This document shows positions 17,434 through 25,617 of a stretch of 64,000 nt of DNA, one piece after another. Numbering within the stretch: position 1 is the first letter of the stretch; each line of letters begins with the position of its first letter. A program made the translations under genes and the position numbers. Source of the DNA: Schlesneria sp. (GTDB lineage: Bacteria; Planctomycetota; Planctomycetia; Planctomycetales; Planctomycetaceae); NCBI GenBank assembly GCA_028291515.1, contig JAQGHU010000104.1:62001-126000 (forward strand), in the 5' to 3' direction. A model generated the notes under the pieces. That model did no database searches. It had not been told where the DNA came from and was given only the letters and a program-made list of their open reading frames with translations.

Positions 17434-17553
17434 GGTGGCCGGGGTCGGAGCGGGCTGGAGCGTTTCGCGAAGCCCCGGTGTGTTTACGCTGCACTGACTA
17501 TCAAGGGCGATCGACCATCGACCGGGGCTTCCCATTGGTCCAGCCCCGGCCAC
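17434..17553. repeat. GC-rich palindromic repeat, copy (b)
   Basis: Ends are inverted: GGTGGCCGGGG at 17434 and CCCCGGCCACC at 17543-17553. Inner blocks are GCGAAGCCCCGG and CCGGGGCTTCCCATTGG. Its reverse complement aligns well with 50533-50672. It lies in the non-coding interval 17127-17914. Confidence 0.7.
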
Positions 17554-17914
17554 CCCGCCGCAGCCGCTTCAGTTCGGGTAACCGAATCGCTAGTGCCTGC
17601 ATGCAAACCTGACGGGAAGTTACAGCTTCTTCAAGCCGATTTGCTCCGGCGGCAATTGCCAGAAACTTCATATCCAACAGCAGTTTGCGGCTGCCAGCGG
17701 AGATGAAACGAGAGACAGCTTTCGTGTCCGACAGGATTTCTGATATTTTTCTTGCTTTTTAGTAACATTATAAGCAGTTACTGGATATGCGCTTACGTAT
17801 TATCTGCCACCGGCGGCTTCAGAATGGGATTGACCTTTTACTTACATAAACGTAATTTTCTTTGCAGCGGCGGACGATAATCAACTTGCCACTTCTCCAA
17901 AAAGGATATTTCAA
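17554..17914. other. non-coding, AT-rich toward the next gene
   Basis: About 360 bp without a supportable gene. The part from 17730 to 17880 is much richer in A and T than its surroundings (TGATATTTTTCTTGCTTTTT, AACATTATAAG) and may hold the promoter of the small gene at 17915. No RNA gene was recognised. Confidence 0.4.
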
Positions 17915-18160
17915 ATGAACGGAATTCGCTGCTTCGAATTGATGGAAGACCTACCACCTGGAGGAACTGCCAAGGCGGTCCTGCTGCGCTGGAATGGAGT
18001 TCGCTATATCCGATCAAAGGAAGCGATCGAAGTTCGCGACTTCGTCAACGTGCATGGGAACCGTGGCGATCGTGGTTATGGGATCCAGTCGGCCGAATCG
18101 GGGTACTGGGAGGCGTTGGCAGGACTGTTCCAGCAAGTCCCGACCTTCCACGGAATCTGA
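17915..18160 (+). CDS. small protein of unknown function (81 aa)
   Basis: ATG at 17915 with AAAGGA about 10 bp upstream. The product (MNGIRCFELMEDLPPGGTAK...) has no signal peptide or membrane segment and looks like a single small alpha/beta domain. The segment GGTAKAVLLRWNGVRYIRS suggests a beta hairpin. I do not recognise a family. The gene is flanked by AT-rich non-coding DNA and converges on larC. Confidence 0.55.
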   Translation: MNGIRCFELMEDLPPGGTAKAVLLRWNGVRYIRSKEAIEVRDFVNVHGNRGDRGYGIQSAESGYWEALAGLFQQVPTFHGI

Positions 18161-18217
18161 AGAGAAGCGGTCACCAGTCGCCTCAATGTTGGCAACACCG
18201 GCATCTGCCGTGAGCCA

Positions 18218-19510
18218 TCAGTGATCGTGGTCGTGTCCGCAATCATGATCATGTGAATGATCGTGATCATGGGCACAGTCATGATCATGGTCGTGCTCTT
18301 CATCATCGTCGGACTCATCATCGTCGTCTTCGTGATCTTCCAGCAGGAAGGCGACTTTCGCGGCCATGTAAACATCCTGCAGTGGCAGGTCATGAGCCTT
18401 GGCGACTTCTACGCAGTCGTCGTATTCAGGCGTGAAGATCGCGGGCTCGTCCGGTCGCCAGCCCAGCTTGCCCTTGATGGGGCCAAAGTCTGTTTCGACG
18501 GTATAAACCATCCGCTGCCTGACAGAACGCTGAATGAGTTGTCGACGAATTCCGAACGTGCTGGTTTCGTTGAAGAGAATCGTTTCCAGCGTCGCGACAT
18601 CATCCGCATTGCAAACGACGCTGAGGATGACACCGGGGCGATCCTTCTTCATTTGAATCGCCGTCGAGTACACGTCTAACGCTCCGGCCGCCATCAGGGC
18701 TCGCTTGGTGTAGCCAATGATTTCGCCCGTGGCGTCGTCCAGATTGGTTTCCAGCAGCATTACCGTGTCGGTGGCACCGGTCACTGCGCGCGATTCGCCG
18801 ACCAGAATTCGCAGCAGATTAGCGCGATCTTTGAAGTCTTTCGATCCCGCACCGTAGCCAATCATCTCGACCGTCATCTCGGGCAGGCTGTCGGCGAATC
18901 GATCGACCACGGTCTTGACGATGGCGGCGCCGGTTGGTGTTGTCAATTCGGCTTCGACGGGGACATCGGCGAGTGGAACTCCCTTGAGGAGTTCGGCAGT
19001 GCCCGGAGTCGGGACCGCGCAGACACCATGAGCGATGCGGACTTGGCCTCGCCCGGTGGGAATCGGGCTACAGACGATTTCGTCGACGTTCAACAGACTG
19101 AAGCCGATCGCCGCCGCGGTGATATCCACGATGGAATCGATCGCCCCGACTTCGTGGAAGTGGATCTTTTCGATTGTTGTTCCGTGGACAGTCGCTTCGG
19201 CCTGGGCCACAGCACCGAAAATACGTAACGCCAGATCACGCTGATCATCGGTGAGGACTTCGGACTTGTTGATGATCTGCTGGATATCGGATAGATGCCG
19301 ATGAGCATGTTGTTCGGGGTGTTCGACGCGAAAGTGCTTGGCGCGAAAACCACCGCGCATGACTTCATCGAGATGGACAGTCACCCCCGGCAGCCCGAGC
19401 GATTCGACTCCCGCGCGGATCGCTTCGGGGTCGACACCGGCATCGATCAGGGCCGCCACCGTCATATCGCCGCTGATTCCCGACGCACAGTCCAAATAAG
19501 CAATACGCAC
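18218..19510 (-). CDS. larC: LarC-like nickel insertion protein
   Basis: A 430-residue protein starting at GTG (19510) after GAAGGA. LarC finishes the nickel-pincer cofactor (pyridinium-3,5-bisthiocarboxylic acid mononucleotide) by CTP-dependent nickel insertion. The opening YLDCASGISGDMTVAALIDA, the IHFHEVGAIDSIVDI motif, TGRGQVRIAHGVCAVPTPGT, and the C-terminal half with LLETNLDDATGEIIGY are family hallmarks. The last ~30 residues are a His/Asp tail (HDHDHDCAHDHDHSHDHDC), fitting metal storage or delivery. LarB, LarE and lactate racemase are not in the window, so the cofactor's client enzyme is not visible. Confidence 0.9.
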   Translation of the reverse strand: MRIAYLDCASGISGDMTVAALIDAGVDPEAIRAGVESLGLPGVTVHLDEVMRGGFRAKHFRVEHPEQHAHRHLSDIQQIINKSEVLTDDQRDLALRIFGAVAQAEATVHGTTIEKIHFHEVGAIDSIVDITAAAIGFSLLNVDEIVCSPIPTGRGQVRIAHGVCAVPTPGTAELLKGVPLADVPVEAELTTPTGAAIVKTVVDRFADSLPEMTVEMIGYGAGSKDFKDRANLLRILVGESRAVTGATDTVMLLETNLDDATGEIIGYTKRALMAAGALDVYSTAIQMKKDRPGVILSVVCNADDVATLETILFNETSTFGIRRQLIQRSVRQRMVYTVETDFGPIKGKLGWRPDEPAIFTPEYDDCVEVAKAHDLPLQDVYMAAKVAFLLEDHEDDDDESDDDEEHDHDHDCAHDHDHSHDHDCGHDHDH

Positions 19511-19579
19511 GTCGTGTCCTTCGTGATGACGATTTAACTGGCGATAGTGAAGCCGTTTTCGCTCGCTATTCGAGGCATC

Positions 19580-19657
19580 GGGTGGCCGGGGTTGGAGCCG
19601 CTTTCGGCGAAACCCCGGGGTTTCCTTCGCAAAGCCTCAGTCCAACCCCGGCCACCC
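19580..19657. repeat. GC-rich palindromic repeat, short copy (c)
   Basis: A 17-bp perfect inverted repeat, GGGTGGCCGGGGTTGGA (19580-19596) and TCCAACCCCGGCCACCC (19641-19657), with a 44-bp middle that contains GGCGAAACCCCGGGG. It lies between the start of larC and the end of the repeat-tail gene, which run in the same direction. Confidence 0.75.
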
Positions 19658-19685
19658 TACTCAAACTTTAAGCGTAGAGAACGCA

Positions 19686-20321
19686 CTAAGACTTTTTCGC
19701 GCCTTGCATGCGGATCATGTCCAACTTGCTGAGCGGCTTGCCATCGGGTCCCGTCGTCGGCAAAGCTGGCTTTTCGGCTGGAGGAGCCACGGCAGGTGCT
19801 GGTTCAGGAGCGGCAGCCACCGGAGCGGGTGCTTCGGCGACGGGTGCGGCAGCTTCACCACCGGCGGCCTTGGCAGCCTGCTGCTTGCGAATCATGTCGA
19901 GCGGCGAGAGCTTGGCTCCGGCCGCTGCAGGTGCGGGTGCCGGGGCTCCGCCTGTTGCTTTCGCGGCTTGCTGAGCTCGGATGGCATCGAGGGGGCTTTT
20001 GCTTGCGGCAGCGGCGGGTTTGGCTGCTGCTGGTTTGGCTTCGGTCGCTGCCGCAGCCGCTGGGGCTTTGGCGGGGGCCTTTGCCGCAGGAGCAGCCTTG
20101 GGACGGGGGCCGTCAACAACGATCAGGTAATCGGGGTTGATGTCATACCAGCCGATATCGACGGGTCCGTCGAATTCGACCAAGGCACGGCAACTCATGT
20201 TGACTGTTCTCACTTTGCCAGTCCAATTGGCAAAGCGTCGCAGTTCGGGGATGGTGTTATCCACGACCACGAACTTGTCAGTCAGTTTTTCCTTCAGTTG
20301 TTCCGCTCGTTCAATCGACAT
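19686..20321 (-). CDS. small N-terminal domain with Ala/Pro-rich tail and LDMIRxQ repeats
   Basis: A 211-residue protein starting at MSIERAEQLK (ATG at 20321); an in-frame start 27 bp upstream is possible. Residues 1-75 look like a small beta-rich domain (KFVVVDNTIPELRRFANWTG, then KVRTVNMSCRALVEF). The rest is Ala/Pro/Lys linker with three copies of a short motif: SPLDAIRAQQAAKA, SPLDMIRKQQAAKA and SKLDMIRMQGAKKS. Repeated short linear motifs on a flexible arm suggest multivalent binding to one partner. No signal peptide is seen, so it is probably cytoplasmic. Its family is unknown to me. Confidence 0.65.
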   Translation of the reverse strand: MSIERAEQLKEKLTDKFVVVDNTIPELRRFANWTGKVRTVNMSCRALVEFDGPVDIGWYDINPDYLIVVDGPRPKAAPAAKAPAKAPAAAAATEAKPAAAKPAAAASKSPLDAIRAQQAAKATGGAPAPAPAAAGAKLSPLDMIRKQQAAKAAGGEAAAPVAEAPAPVAAAPEPAPAVAPPAEKPALPTTGPDGKPLSKLDMIRMQGAKKS

Positions 20322-20536
20322 CGAACCGCAACTCCGCGACATTGCCAATCACTCGAATGCCAGACATCCTCGACCGGCACACCCCTGAGATTCTCTGAGA
20401 ACCGCAGCCCGAAATCAAGCGGGGGCACGTGCGGTGCCGGTACATTGCCGGGGCGGATTGAAAATGGGTGCTCAACAGGGGAACATGCCGCCGTGGGATT
20501 GTCAGATCTATTCTTGTTTGAAAACTGCGACCAATT

Positions 20537-21037
20537 ATGGCCGAGAGCGTAGCAGCCCCGCCCCTGGTGGGGATCATTATGGGGAGCAAATCCGACTGGG
20601 ACACGATGAAGCAGGCGGCGGAAGTCCTGACGGAGTTTCAGATTCCGCACGAATGCCGCGTCGTTTCGGCTCATCGCACTCCGGATTTGATGTGCGAGTA
20701 CTCGAAAACCGCGGAATCACGGGGTTTGCAGGTGATTATTGCGGGGGCAGGCGGGGCGGCTCATCTGCCGGGAATGGTCGCTTCTCAGACGGTATTGCCC
20801 GTGTTGGGGGTGCCCGTTCAGAGTCGAGCACTGAGCGGCTTGGATTCACTGTTATCCATCGTCCAGATGCCGGGTGGCATTCCCGTGGGAACGCTGGCGA
20901 TTGGCGAGGCCGGAGCCAAGAACGCGGGATTGCTGGCGGTGCGGATTCTGGCGGCATCTCGACCAGAATTGCGGACAAAGCTGCACGACTTTCAATCTCG
21001 TCAGGAAGCTCGCGTGCTGGGGGAATCGCTCCCATGA
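20537..21037 (+). CDS. purE: N5-carboxyaminoimidazole ribonucleotide mutase PurE
   Basis: A 166-residue class I PurE that rearranges N5-CAIR to CAIR in purine synthesis. The family signatures are all visible: [13 protein letters not shown] (phosphate/ribose loop), VVSAHRTPD with the key His, [17 protein letters not shown], and [20 protein letters not shown] with [12 protein letters not shown]. The length matches bacterial PurE. It overlaps purK by 4 bp (ATGA), the usual arrangement for the two-step N5-CAIR route. Confidence 0.96.
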   Translation: MAESVAAPPLVGIIMGSKSDWDTMKQAAEVLTEFQIPHECRVVSAHRTPDLMCEYSKTAESRGLQVIIAGAGGAAHLPGMVASQTVLPVLGVPVQSRALSGLDSLLSIVQMPGGIPVGTLAIGEAGAKNAGLLAVRILAASRPELRTKLHDFQSRQEARVLGESLP

Positions 21038-22173
21038 CGCAGCCAATTTTACCCGGAGCGACGCTCGGTGTGCTGGGGAGTGGACAATTGGGCCGGATGT
21101 TCGCGATTGCCGCGCGGCGATTGGGCTACCGAGTCCATGTTCTGTCCCCCGACGACGACACACCGACTGGCCAGGTAGCCGATCTGGAAGTGCGAGCCGA
21201 TTATTTGGACCTGGCGAGTGTCGAAGCATTCGCCAAAGGGGTGTCGGTCGTCACGTTTGAATTTGAGAACGTCCCCGCCGAGACGACTCGAATTTGCGAG
21301 CAGTTTGCCCCGGTGCGTCCGGCGGGCTCGGTCTTGTTCACGTCGCAAAACCGCCGGCGCGAGAAAACTTATTTGCGGGATGCGGGCTTGCCGGTCACGC
21401 CATTCGTGGCCGTGGAGAGCGTCGAAGAACTGCGAACGGCCCTGACACAGTTGGGAACTCCAGCCGTTCTGAAAACAGCCGACTGGGGATACGACGGCAA
21501 AGGTCAGACGGTGATTCGATCGGCGGAAGAGGCCCCCTCCGCTTGGGCCAAGCTCAACGCGCCGCATGCGATCCTGGAAACATTTATCGACTACGAAAGT
21601 GAATTGTCGGTGGTCGCGGCTCGAGGCGTGAACGGTGATTTCGCCAGTTATGGGCCGATCGGGAATTCACATAGCAATCACATCTTGGATGTGTCGATCT
21701 GTCCGGCTCGTGTCCCTCAGCATGTCGCTGCCGAAGCGGTCGAGATCGCGCGGGCCGTTCTGGAACGAATGGATGTCGTCGGCGTGCTGTGTGTCGAGTT
21801 CTTTCTGACTCGTGACGGACGACTGTTGATTAACGAGACGGCTCCTCGGCCACATAACTCCGGACACCTGACAATTGATGCCCATGTCACCTGTCAGTTC
21901 GAACAGCAAGTTCGCGCCATCTGCGGATTGCCGTTGGGTTCCAGCGAGCAACGAAGTCCGAGCGCGATGGCCAATCTGCTGGGGGATGTGTGGGCGAACG
22001 GAGAACCGAACTGGCCGGCACTATTGGCTTATCCCTCGGTGAAGCTGCATCTTTATGGCAAACGCGAAGCACGACCGGGCCGCAAGATGGGTCACCTGAC
22101 GGCTCTGGCTTCGACGATTGATGAAGCGGAACGGATTGCGATTGCTGCTCGGGCGGCACTGACGCGAAAGTAA
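21034..22173 (+). CDS. purK: N5-carboxyaminoimidazole ribonucleotide synthase PurK
   Basis: A 379-residue ATP-grasp enzyme that makes N5-CAIR from AIR, bicarbonate and [23 protein letters not shown] is the N-terminal motif; [24 protein letters not shown] (ATP-grasp lysine region), [15 protein letters not shown] and [18 protein letters not shown] (metal and ATP site) follow in order. The ATG at 21034 overlaps the purE stop as ATGA; a longer open frame in the same phase starts upstream but runs across purE and is spurious. Confidence 0.96.
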   Translation: MTQPILPGATLGVLGSGQLGRMFAIAARRLGYRVHVLSPDDDTPTGQVADLEVRADYLDLASVEAFAKGVSVVTFEFENVPAETTRICEQFAPVRPAGSVLFTSQNRRREKTYLRDAGLPVTPFVAVESVEELRTALTQLGTPAVLKTADWGYDGKGQTVIRSAEEAPSAWAKLNAPHAILETFIDYESELSVVAARGVNGDFASYGPIGNSHSNHILDVSICPARVPQHVAAEAVEIARAVLERMDVVGVLCVEFFLTRDGRLLINETAPRPHNSGHLTIDAHVTCQFEQQVRAICGLPLGSSEQRSPSAMANLLGDVWANGEPNWPALLAYPSVKLHLYGKREARPGRKMGHLTALASTIDEAERIAIAARAALTRK

Positions 22174-22407
22174 TTGCGGCGAGTACTGACCGTATTGGTG
22201 CAGGTGCGGCCTGCGTGTCAGTGAACCATTTGATCAGTGGAAGTGTCCAATCGCCGGTCGCCAATGTCTTCCAGAGTCTCTATTGATCGAGACCGGATAC
22301 TTTGGATAGTGCCGTTGATCAGGTGCCTGGCGCTCAGGCTGATCGATCAACCGTTCTGTTAGAATTGTTCTCTTGCTGAATCTCATGCGCCCGACTGGAT
22401 CGCTTCG

Positions 22408-23790
22408 ATGAACACGACACAACTTCGCAAACTGGGCGTTCCTGATGAATGCCTGACCACGGTGATCCAGGGGATTCAGCTCGCCGCTGCCGGGGAACTG
22501 CGCGGCAAGCAGATCAAGGACCGGATTGCCGCTGCGCTCAAACAGCCTGCGGATTACCTGGCCGATCCCTACTTCGGAGAGTTTGCGCAGCACCTGGTCG
22601 ATGCGGCCAATTTCGTGCGACCGGCTCCGATTTCGTTTCAGCAGTGGGGGACCGACATTGATGCGGCCTGCCAATCGCAAATGCGACAGGCCTGCTCATT
22701 GCCGATGGCCGTCAGTGCCGCGTTGATGCCGGACGCTCACATTGGTTACGGGATTCCGATCGGCGGAGTGCTGGCTCTGGACAATGCCGTCGTGCCTTAT
22801 GCGGTGGGCGTTGATATCGCCTGCCGTATGAAGCTGTCGGTTCTCGATATGCCAACGCTACAGCTCACGGAGAATTTTCATCGATTCAAGACGGCGCTCC
22901 AGAATGGAACTCGTTTTGGAATTGGATCAGTTCACGAGAAGCCACAAGATCACGGAGTGATGGATGCCGACTGGTCTATCAGCCGGGTCACTCGCGAGCA
23001 CAAGGAAAAAGCGTGGAAGCAACTGGGAACGTCGGGGTCGGGAAACCACTTCGTCGAATTCGGCGTGCTGAAGCTGGGACAACGCGATGATGAACTTGGT
23101 CTCGATGCGGGCGAGTACGTGGCGCTGCTCAGCCATAGCGGTAGTCGCGGTACTGGAGCGGCCGTGTGTGATACCTATAGCAGCATTGCTCGAAGCCGGC
23201 TGCCGAAGCAATTCGAAGACGTCGGTCGATTGGCGTGGCTGAGCATGGATGATGAGGCCGGTCAGGAATACTGGGCGGCAATGAACTTGATGGGTGACTA
23301 TGCCGCCGCCAATCACGATGTGATTCATCGCCTGGTATCGAAGCTGCTTGGTGCCCGCATCATCTCGGGGGTTGAAAACCATCACAATTTCGCTTGGAAA
23401 GAAACGCACGGCGGACGTGAGGTGATTGTTCATCGCAAGGGAGCCACACCAGCCGGGGCCGGGGTGTTGGGAGTCATTCCTGGTTCGATGGCGGATCCGT
23501 CGTTCGTCGTTCGTGGGAAGGGGAACGAAGCGTCGCTGCTGTCTGCCGCACACGGGGCAGGGCGGCGAATGAGCCGCACGGCTGCTCGCGAGAAGTACAG
23601 CTTTCGGGCCGTGCAGAAGGACTTGGAAGTGAAAGGGGTGACGGTCCTGTCGGCCGGGGCTGACGAGGTGCCATACGTCTACAAGAACATTCTAGAGGTG
23701 ATGGCTGCTCAGGATGACCTCGTGGAAGTGGTCGCTCGCTTCGATCCGAAAATCGTCAAGATGAGTGACGATGGGCGCAACGAAGACTGA
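22408..23790 (+). CDS. rtcB: RtcB-type 3'-phosphate RNA ligase
   Basis: A 460-residue RtcB family protein. RtcB joins 2',3'-cyclic-phosphate or 3'-phosphate ends to 5'-OH RNA with GTP and Mn2+. Conserved parts are MPDAHIGYGIPIGGVLAL and VGVDIACRM (metal-binding Asp and Cys), GTSGSGNHFVEFG, LLSHSGSRGTGA, HNFAWKE and, near the C-terminus, SAAHGAGRRMSR with the His that takes GMP. It is slightly shorter than E. coli RtcB only at the ends. No RtcA, archease or RtcR is adjacent and the gene seems monocistronic, so its role (tRNA repair or release from ribonuclease damage) is open. Confidence 0.92.
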   Translation: MNTTQLRKLGVPDECLTTVIQGIQLAAAGELRGKQIKDRIAAALKQPADYLADPYFGEFAQHLVDAANFVRPAPISFQQWGTDIDAACQSQMRQACSLPMAVSAALMPDAHIGYGIPIGGVLALDNAVVPYAVGVDIACRMKLSVLDMPTLQLTENFHRFKTALQNGTRFGIGSVHEKPQDHGVMDADWSISRVTREHKEKAWKQLGTSGSGNHFVEFGVLKLGQRDDELGLDAGEYVALLSHSGSRGTGAAVCDTYSSIARSRLPKQFEDVGRLAWLSMDDEAGQEYWAAMNLMGDYAAANHDVIHRLVSKLLGARIISGVENHHNFAWKETHGGREVIVHRKGATPAGAGVLGVIPGSMADPSFVVRGKGNEASLLSAAHGAGRRMSRTAAREKYSFRAVQKDLEVKGVTVLSAGADEVPYVYKNILEVMAAQDDLVEVVARFDPKIVKMSDDGRNED

Positions 23791-23887
23791 CCGATGCCAC
23801 GACGCACTTAGTGCGGGTCGCGTTGAAACATGGGTTAGACACAGTAGGTTTTGGCTCGCGGGACGCCACTGTTAGGTGGGATGTCAT

Positions 23888-24586
23888 CTAAAATGCGTTG
23901 CCATCATCGGAGAACCCCGGCGGGATTTGATCACTGCGGAATCGTTCCTCTGCCCAGGGGTCGCCACGCATGTGATACCCGCCCTGTTCCCAATACCCGG
24001 CACGGTCTTGCTCGACGAGTTCGATGCCACTGATCCATTTCGCACTTTTCCATGCGTAGAGTTGTGGCACCATTCCTCGCACGGGGCCGCCGTGTTCCAG
24101 CGTGATCGGTGCATCATCGTGCAAGTACGCCAGCAGGCAGTCTGGCTGGAGGAAATCCGCTAGCGGCAAATTGGTGGTCCAGCCATTGTCGTGCCCGTGA
24201 CAAATGACATATTTCGCAGCGGATTGCACGCCGGCACGATTCAGCAGTTCGCGAGTCGAAACCCCTTCCCAGACGTTGCCGAGTCGCGACCACTTTGTGA
24301 CGCAGTGAAAATCGGAAAAGACTCGAATCGTCGGCAGGGCTTTGAATTCGGGCAGCATTAGTGTCAGTGGTCGCTCGACCAAGCCAAAGATCTTCAGTTT
24401 CCAATCGGTGAGGTCAGCCAGCGGCGGACCGAAGGCATCGAGAACCGGCCACTTTCGCGTTCTCGATTGGCCCGGAGGTATTCGATTTGCGCGGCGTGTG
24501 TCCGGACTGATCACGATGCCGGCATCCATTTGATCTGGTGCGCCGGGTTCCGCATGCTGATACTTCGGATCTTCGTGATTGAGCAT
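23888..24586 (-). CDS. molybdopterin-binding oxidoreductase (sulfite-oxidase fold)
   Basis: A 232-residue protein with the sulfite-oxidase/MsrP-type molybdopterin domain. RVFSDFHCVTKWS holds the Cys expected to bind molybdenum; STRELLNRAGVQ, YVICHGHDNGWTTNLPLADF and HGGPVRGMVPQLYAWKSAKW, then ISGIELVEQDRAGYWE, are family landmarks. No Tat or Sec signal is seen, unlike MsrP, so it may be cytoplasmic. The substrate is unknown. It starts 8 bp after the caspase-like gene and is the last gene of that minus-strand operon, although its link to the operon's other products is unclear. Confidence 0.86.
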   Translation of the reverse strand: MLNHEDPKYQHAEPGAPDQMDAGIVISPDTRRANRIPPGQSRTRKWPVLDAFGPPLADLTDWKLKIFGLVERPLTLMLPEFKALPTIRVFSDFHCVTKWSRLGNVWEGVSTRELLNRAGVQSAAKYVICHGHDNGWTTNLPLADFLQPDCLLAYLHDDAPITLEHGGPVRGMVPQLYAWKSAKWISGIELVEQDRAGYWEQGGYHMRGDPWAEERFRSDQIPPGFSDDGNAF

Positions 24587-24594
24587 GAGACGAC

Positions 24595-25617
24595 CTATCG
24601 ACCTGCCGATTCGTTGAGTTCGGCCAACTCCACCAACAATCGCTCCAGTTGGTTCAGGTATTCAGCCGGCTGCAGCGATTTCTTCTGGGTTCTCAGCTTC
24701 AGGATTGCATCTTCCAAGCTGTCACGCTTCTGACGTACTTCAGGTGCCAATGCCTGATCAGACACATTGCGCACCAGATGCCATTGATGGGCTCGCTGGC
24801 CATCGAGTGGCCTGCCGTCGGATGTTTGTTCGATTGGTGTCAAACCGCGAAACTGATCACTGCGGACGCCTTGCCCATCTCCGGTATCGTCCAAAACGGC
24901 GTGCTCTGTCAGCAGGCGGCCATCAGTGGAATAGTACTCGGCGGTTCGGCGGGCGGCTTTGAGGAATGCTTCCCAGAGAGACGTTTGATCGTCCTTATCA
25001 AGATCCGCGGTTGGGTCGACAATGGCTTGGGACATGAAGTCTCCGAATCGAGCGAAGTTTTGCTCTGACCCACTCTTTGTCGAGGCGATGAGCACTCGCT
25101 TTGGCGACGCGAGTGCCGTCACGAAGGGAGCACTCGCCGAGGCACAGTTGATGATGGCCATCGGCCGATCGACGGGTTTGAGCCAATCCGCCAACTCGCG
25201 CGCTGAGATATCGGGCCCACGGAGGTTGAATCGAGCCTCTCGGCGATCGAATGTGCCGTGTCCGATCATCACCAGCCAGAGATCGATTCCGGGCGATTTG
25301 GCAGCCTGATCGAAGGCCGAACGCAATCGCTGCCGGTCCGTTTCAGTGGCGTCGGTGTCACGACCGATGACGACCACCTGCAGCCCTGCTTGACGTGCGG
25401 CAGCAATCCACCGATCGGCCCAATCGGCAAACATTGACTCGAATTGTTCGACACCGGAAGCCCCCACCACAACGATCATCGTCGGTGCCGTGTTGATCGC
25501 AGTGTCATCGGCGCGAACGGAATGCGCCACGAGAGCGAAAAGAATTGGCAGCAACATCCAAACGCGACTGTTTCGCGACAGAGAGCCAGCACCACATCGA
25601 TGCCACAGTTCAATCAT
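24595..25617 (-). CDS. caspase-like (clan CD) peptidase-like protein, exported
   Basis: A 340-residue protein from the ATG at 25617, which overlaps the upstream stop as ATGA; a longer frame reaches 25698 inside the neighbour. A signal or anchor segment (VWMLLPILFALVAHSVRADD) precedes a caspase/legumain-like fold: TMIVVVGASGVEQF, then LWLVMIGHGTFD (H120) and AIINCASASAPF (C158), which give the His...Cys order and the hydrophobic strands of clan CD. ASTKSGSEQNFARFGDFMSQ resembles the following strand and helix. The C-terminal ~70 residues form a charged helix. In planctomycetes such proteins accompany VWA operons; whether it is an active protease is not known. Confidence 0.72.
   Translation of the reverse strand: MIELWHRCGAGSLSRNSRVWMLLPILFALVAHSVRADDTAINTAPTMIVVVGASGVEQFESMFADWADRWIAAARQAGLQVVVIGRDTDATETDRQRLRSAFDQAAKSPGIDLWLVMIGHGTFDRREARFNLRGPDISARELADWLKPVDRPMAIINCASASAPFVTALASPKRVLIASTKSGSEQNFARFGDFMSQAIVDPTADLDKDDQTSLWEAFLKAARRTAEYYSTDGRLLTEHAVLDDTGDGQGVRSDQFRGLTPIEQTSDGRPLDGQRAHQWHLVRNVSDQALAPEVRQKRDSLEDAILKLRTQKKSLQPAEYLNQLERLLVELAELNESAGR

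Noticed and set aside
19704-20552. Plus-strand frames of 282 and 114 codons rich in Gly/Cys/Arg opposite the Ala/Pro-rich gene
   Set aside because: Low-complexity antisense reading of an Ala/Pro-rich tail; the minus strand has the clean repeat motifs.
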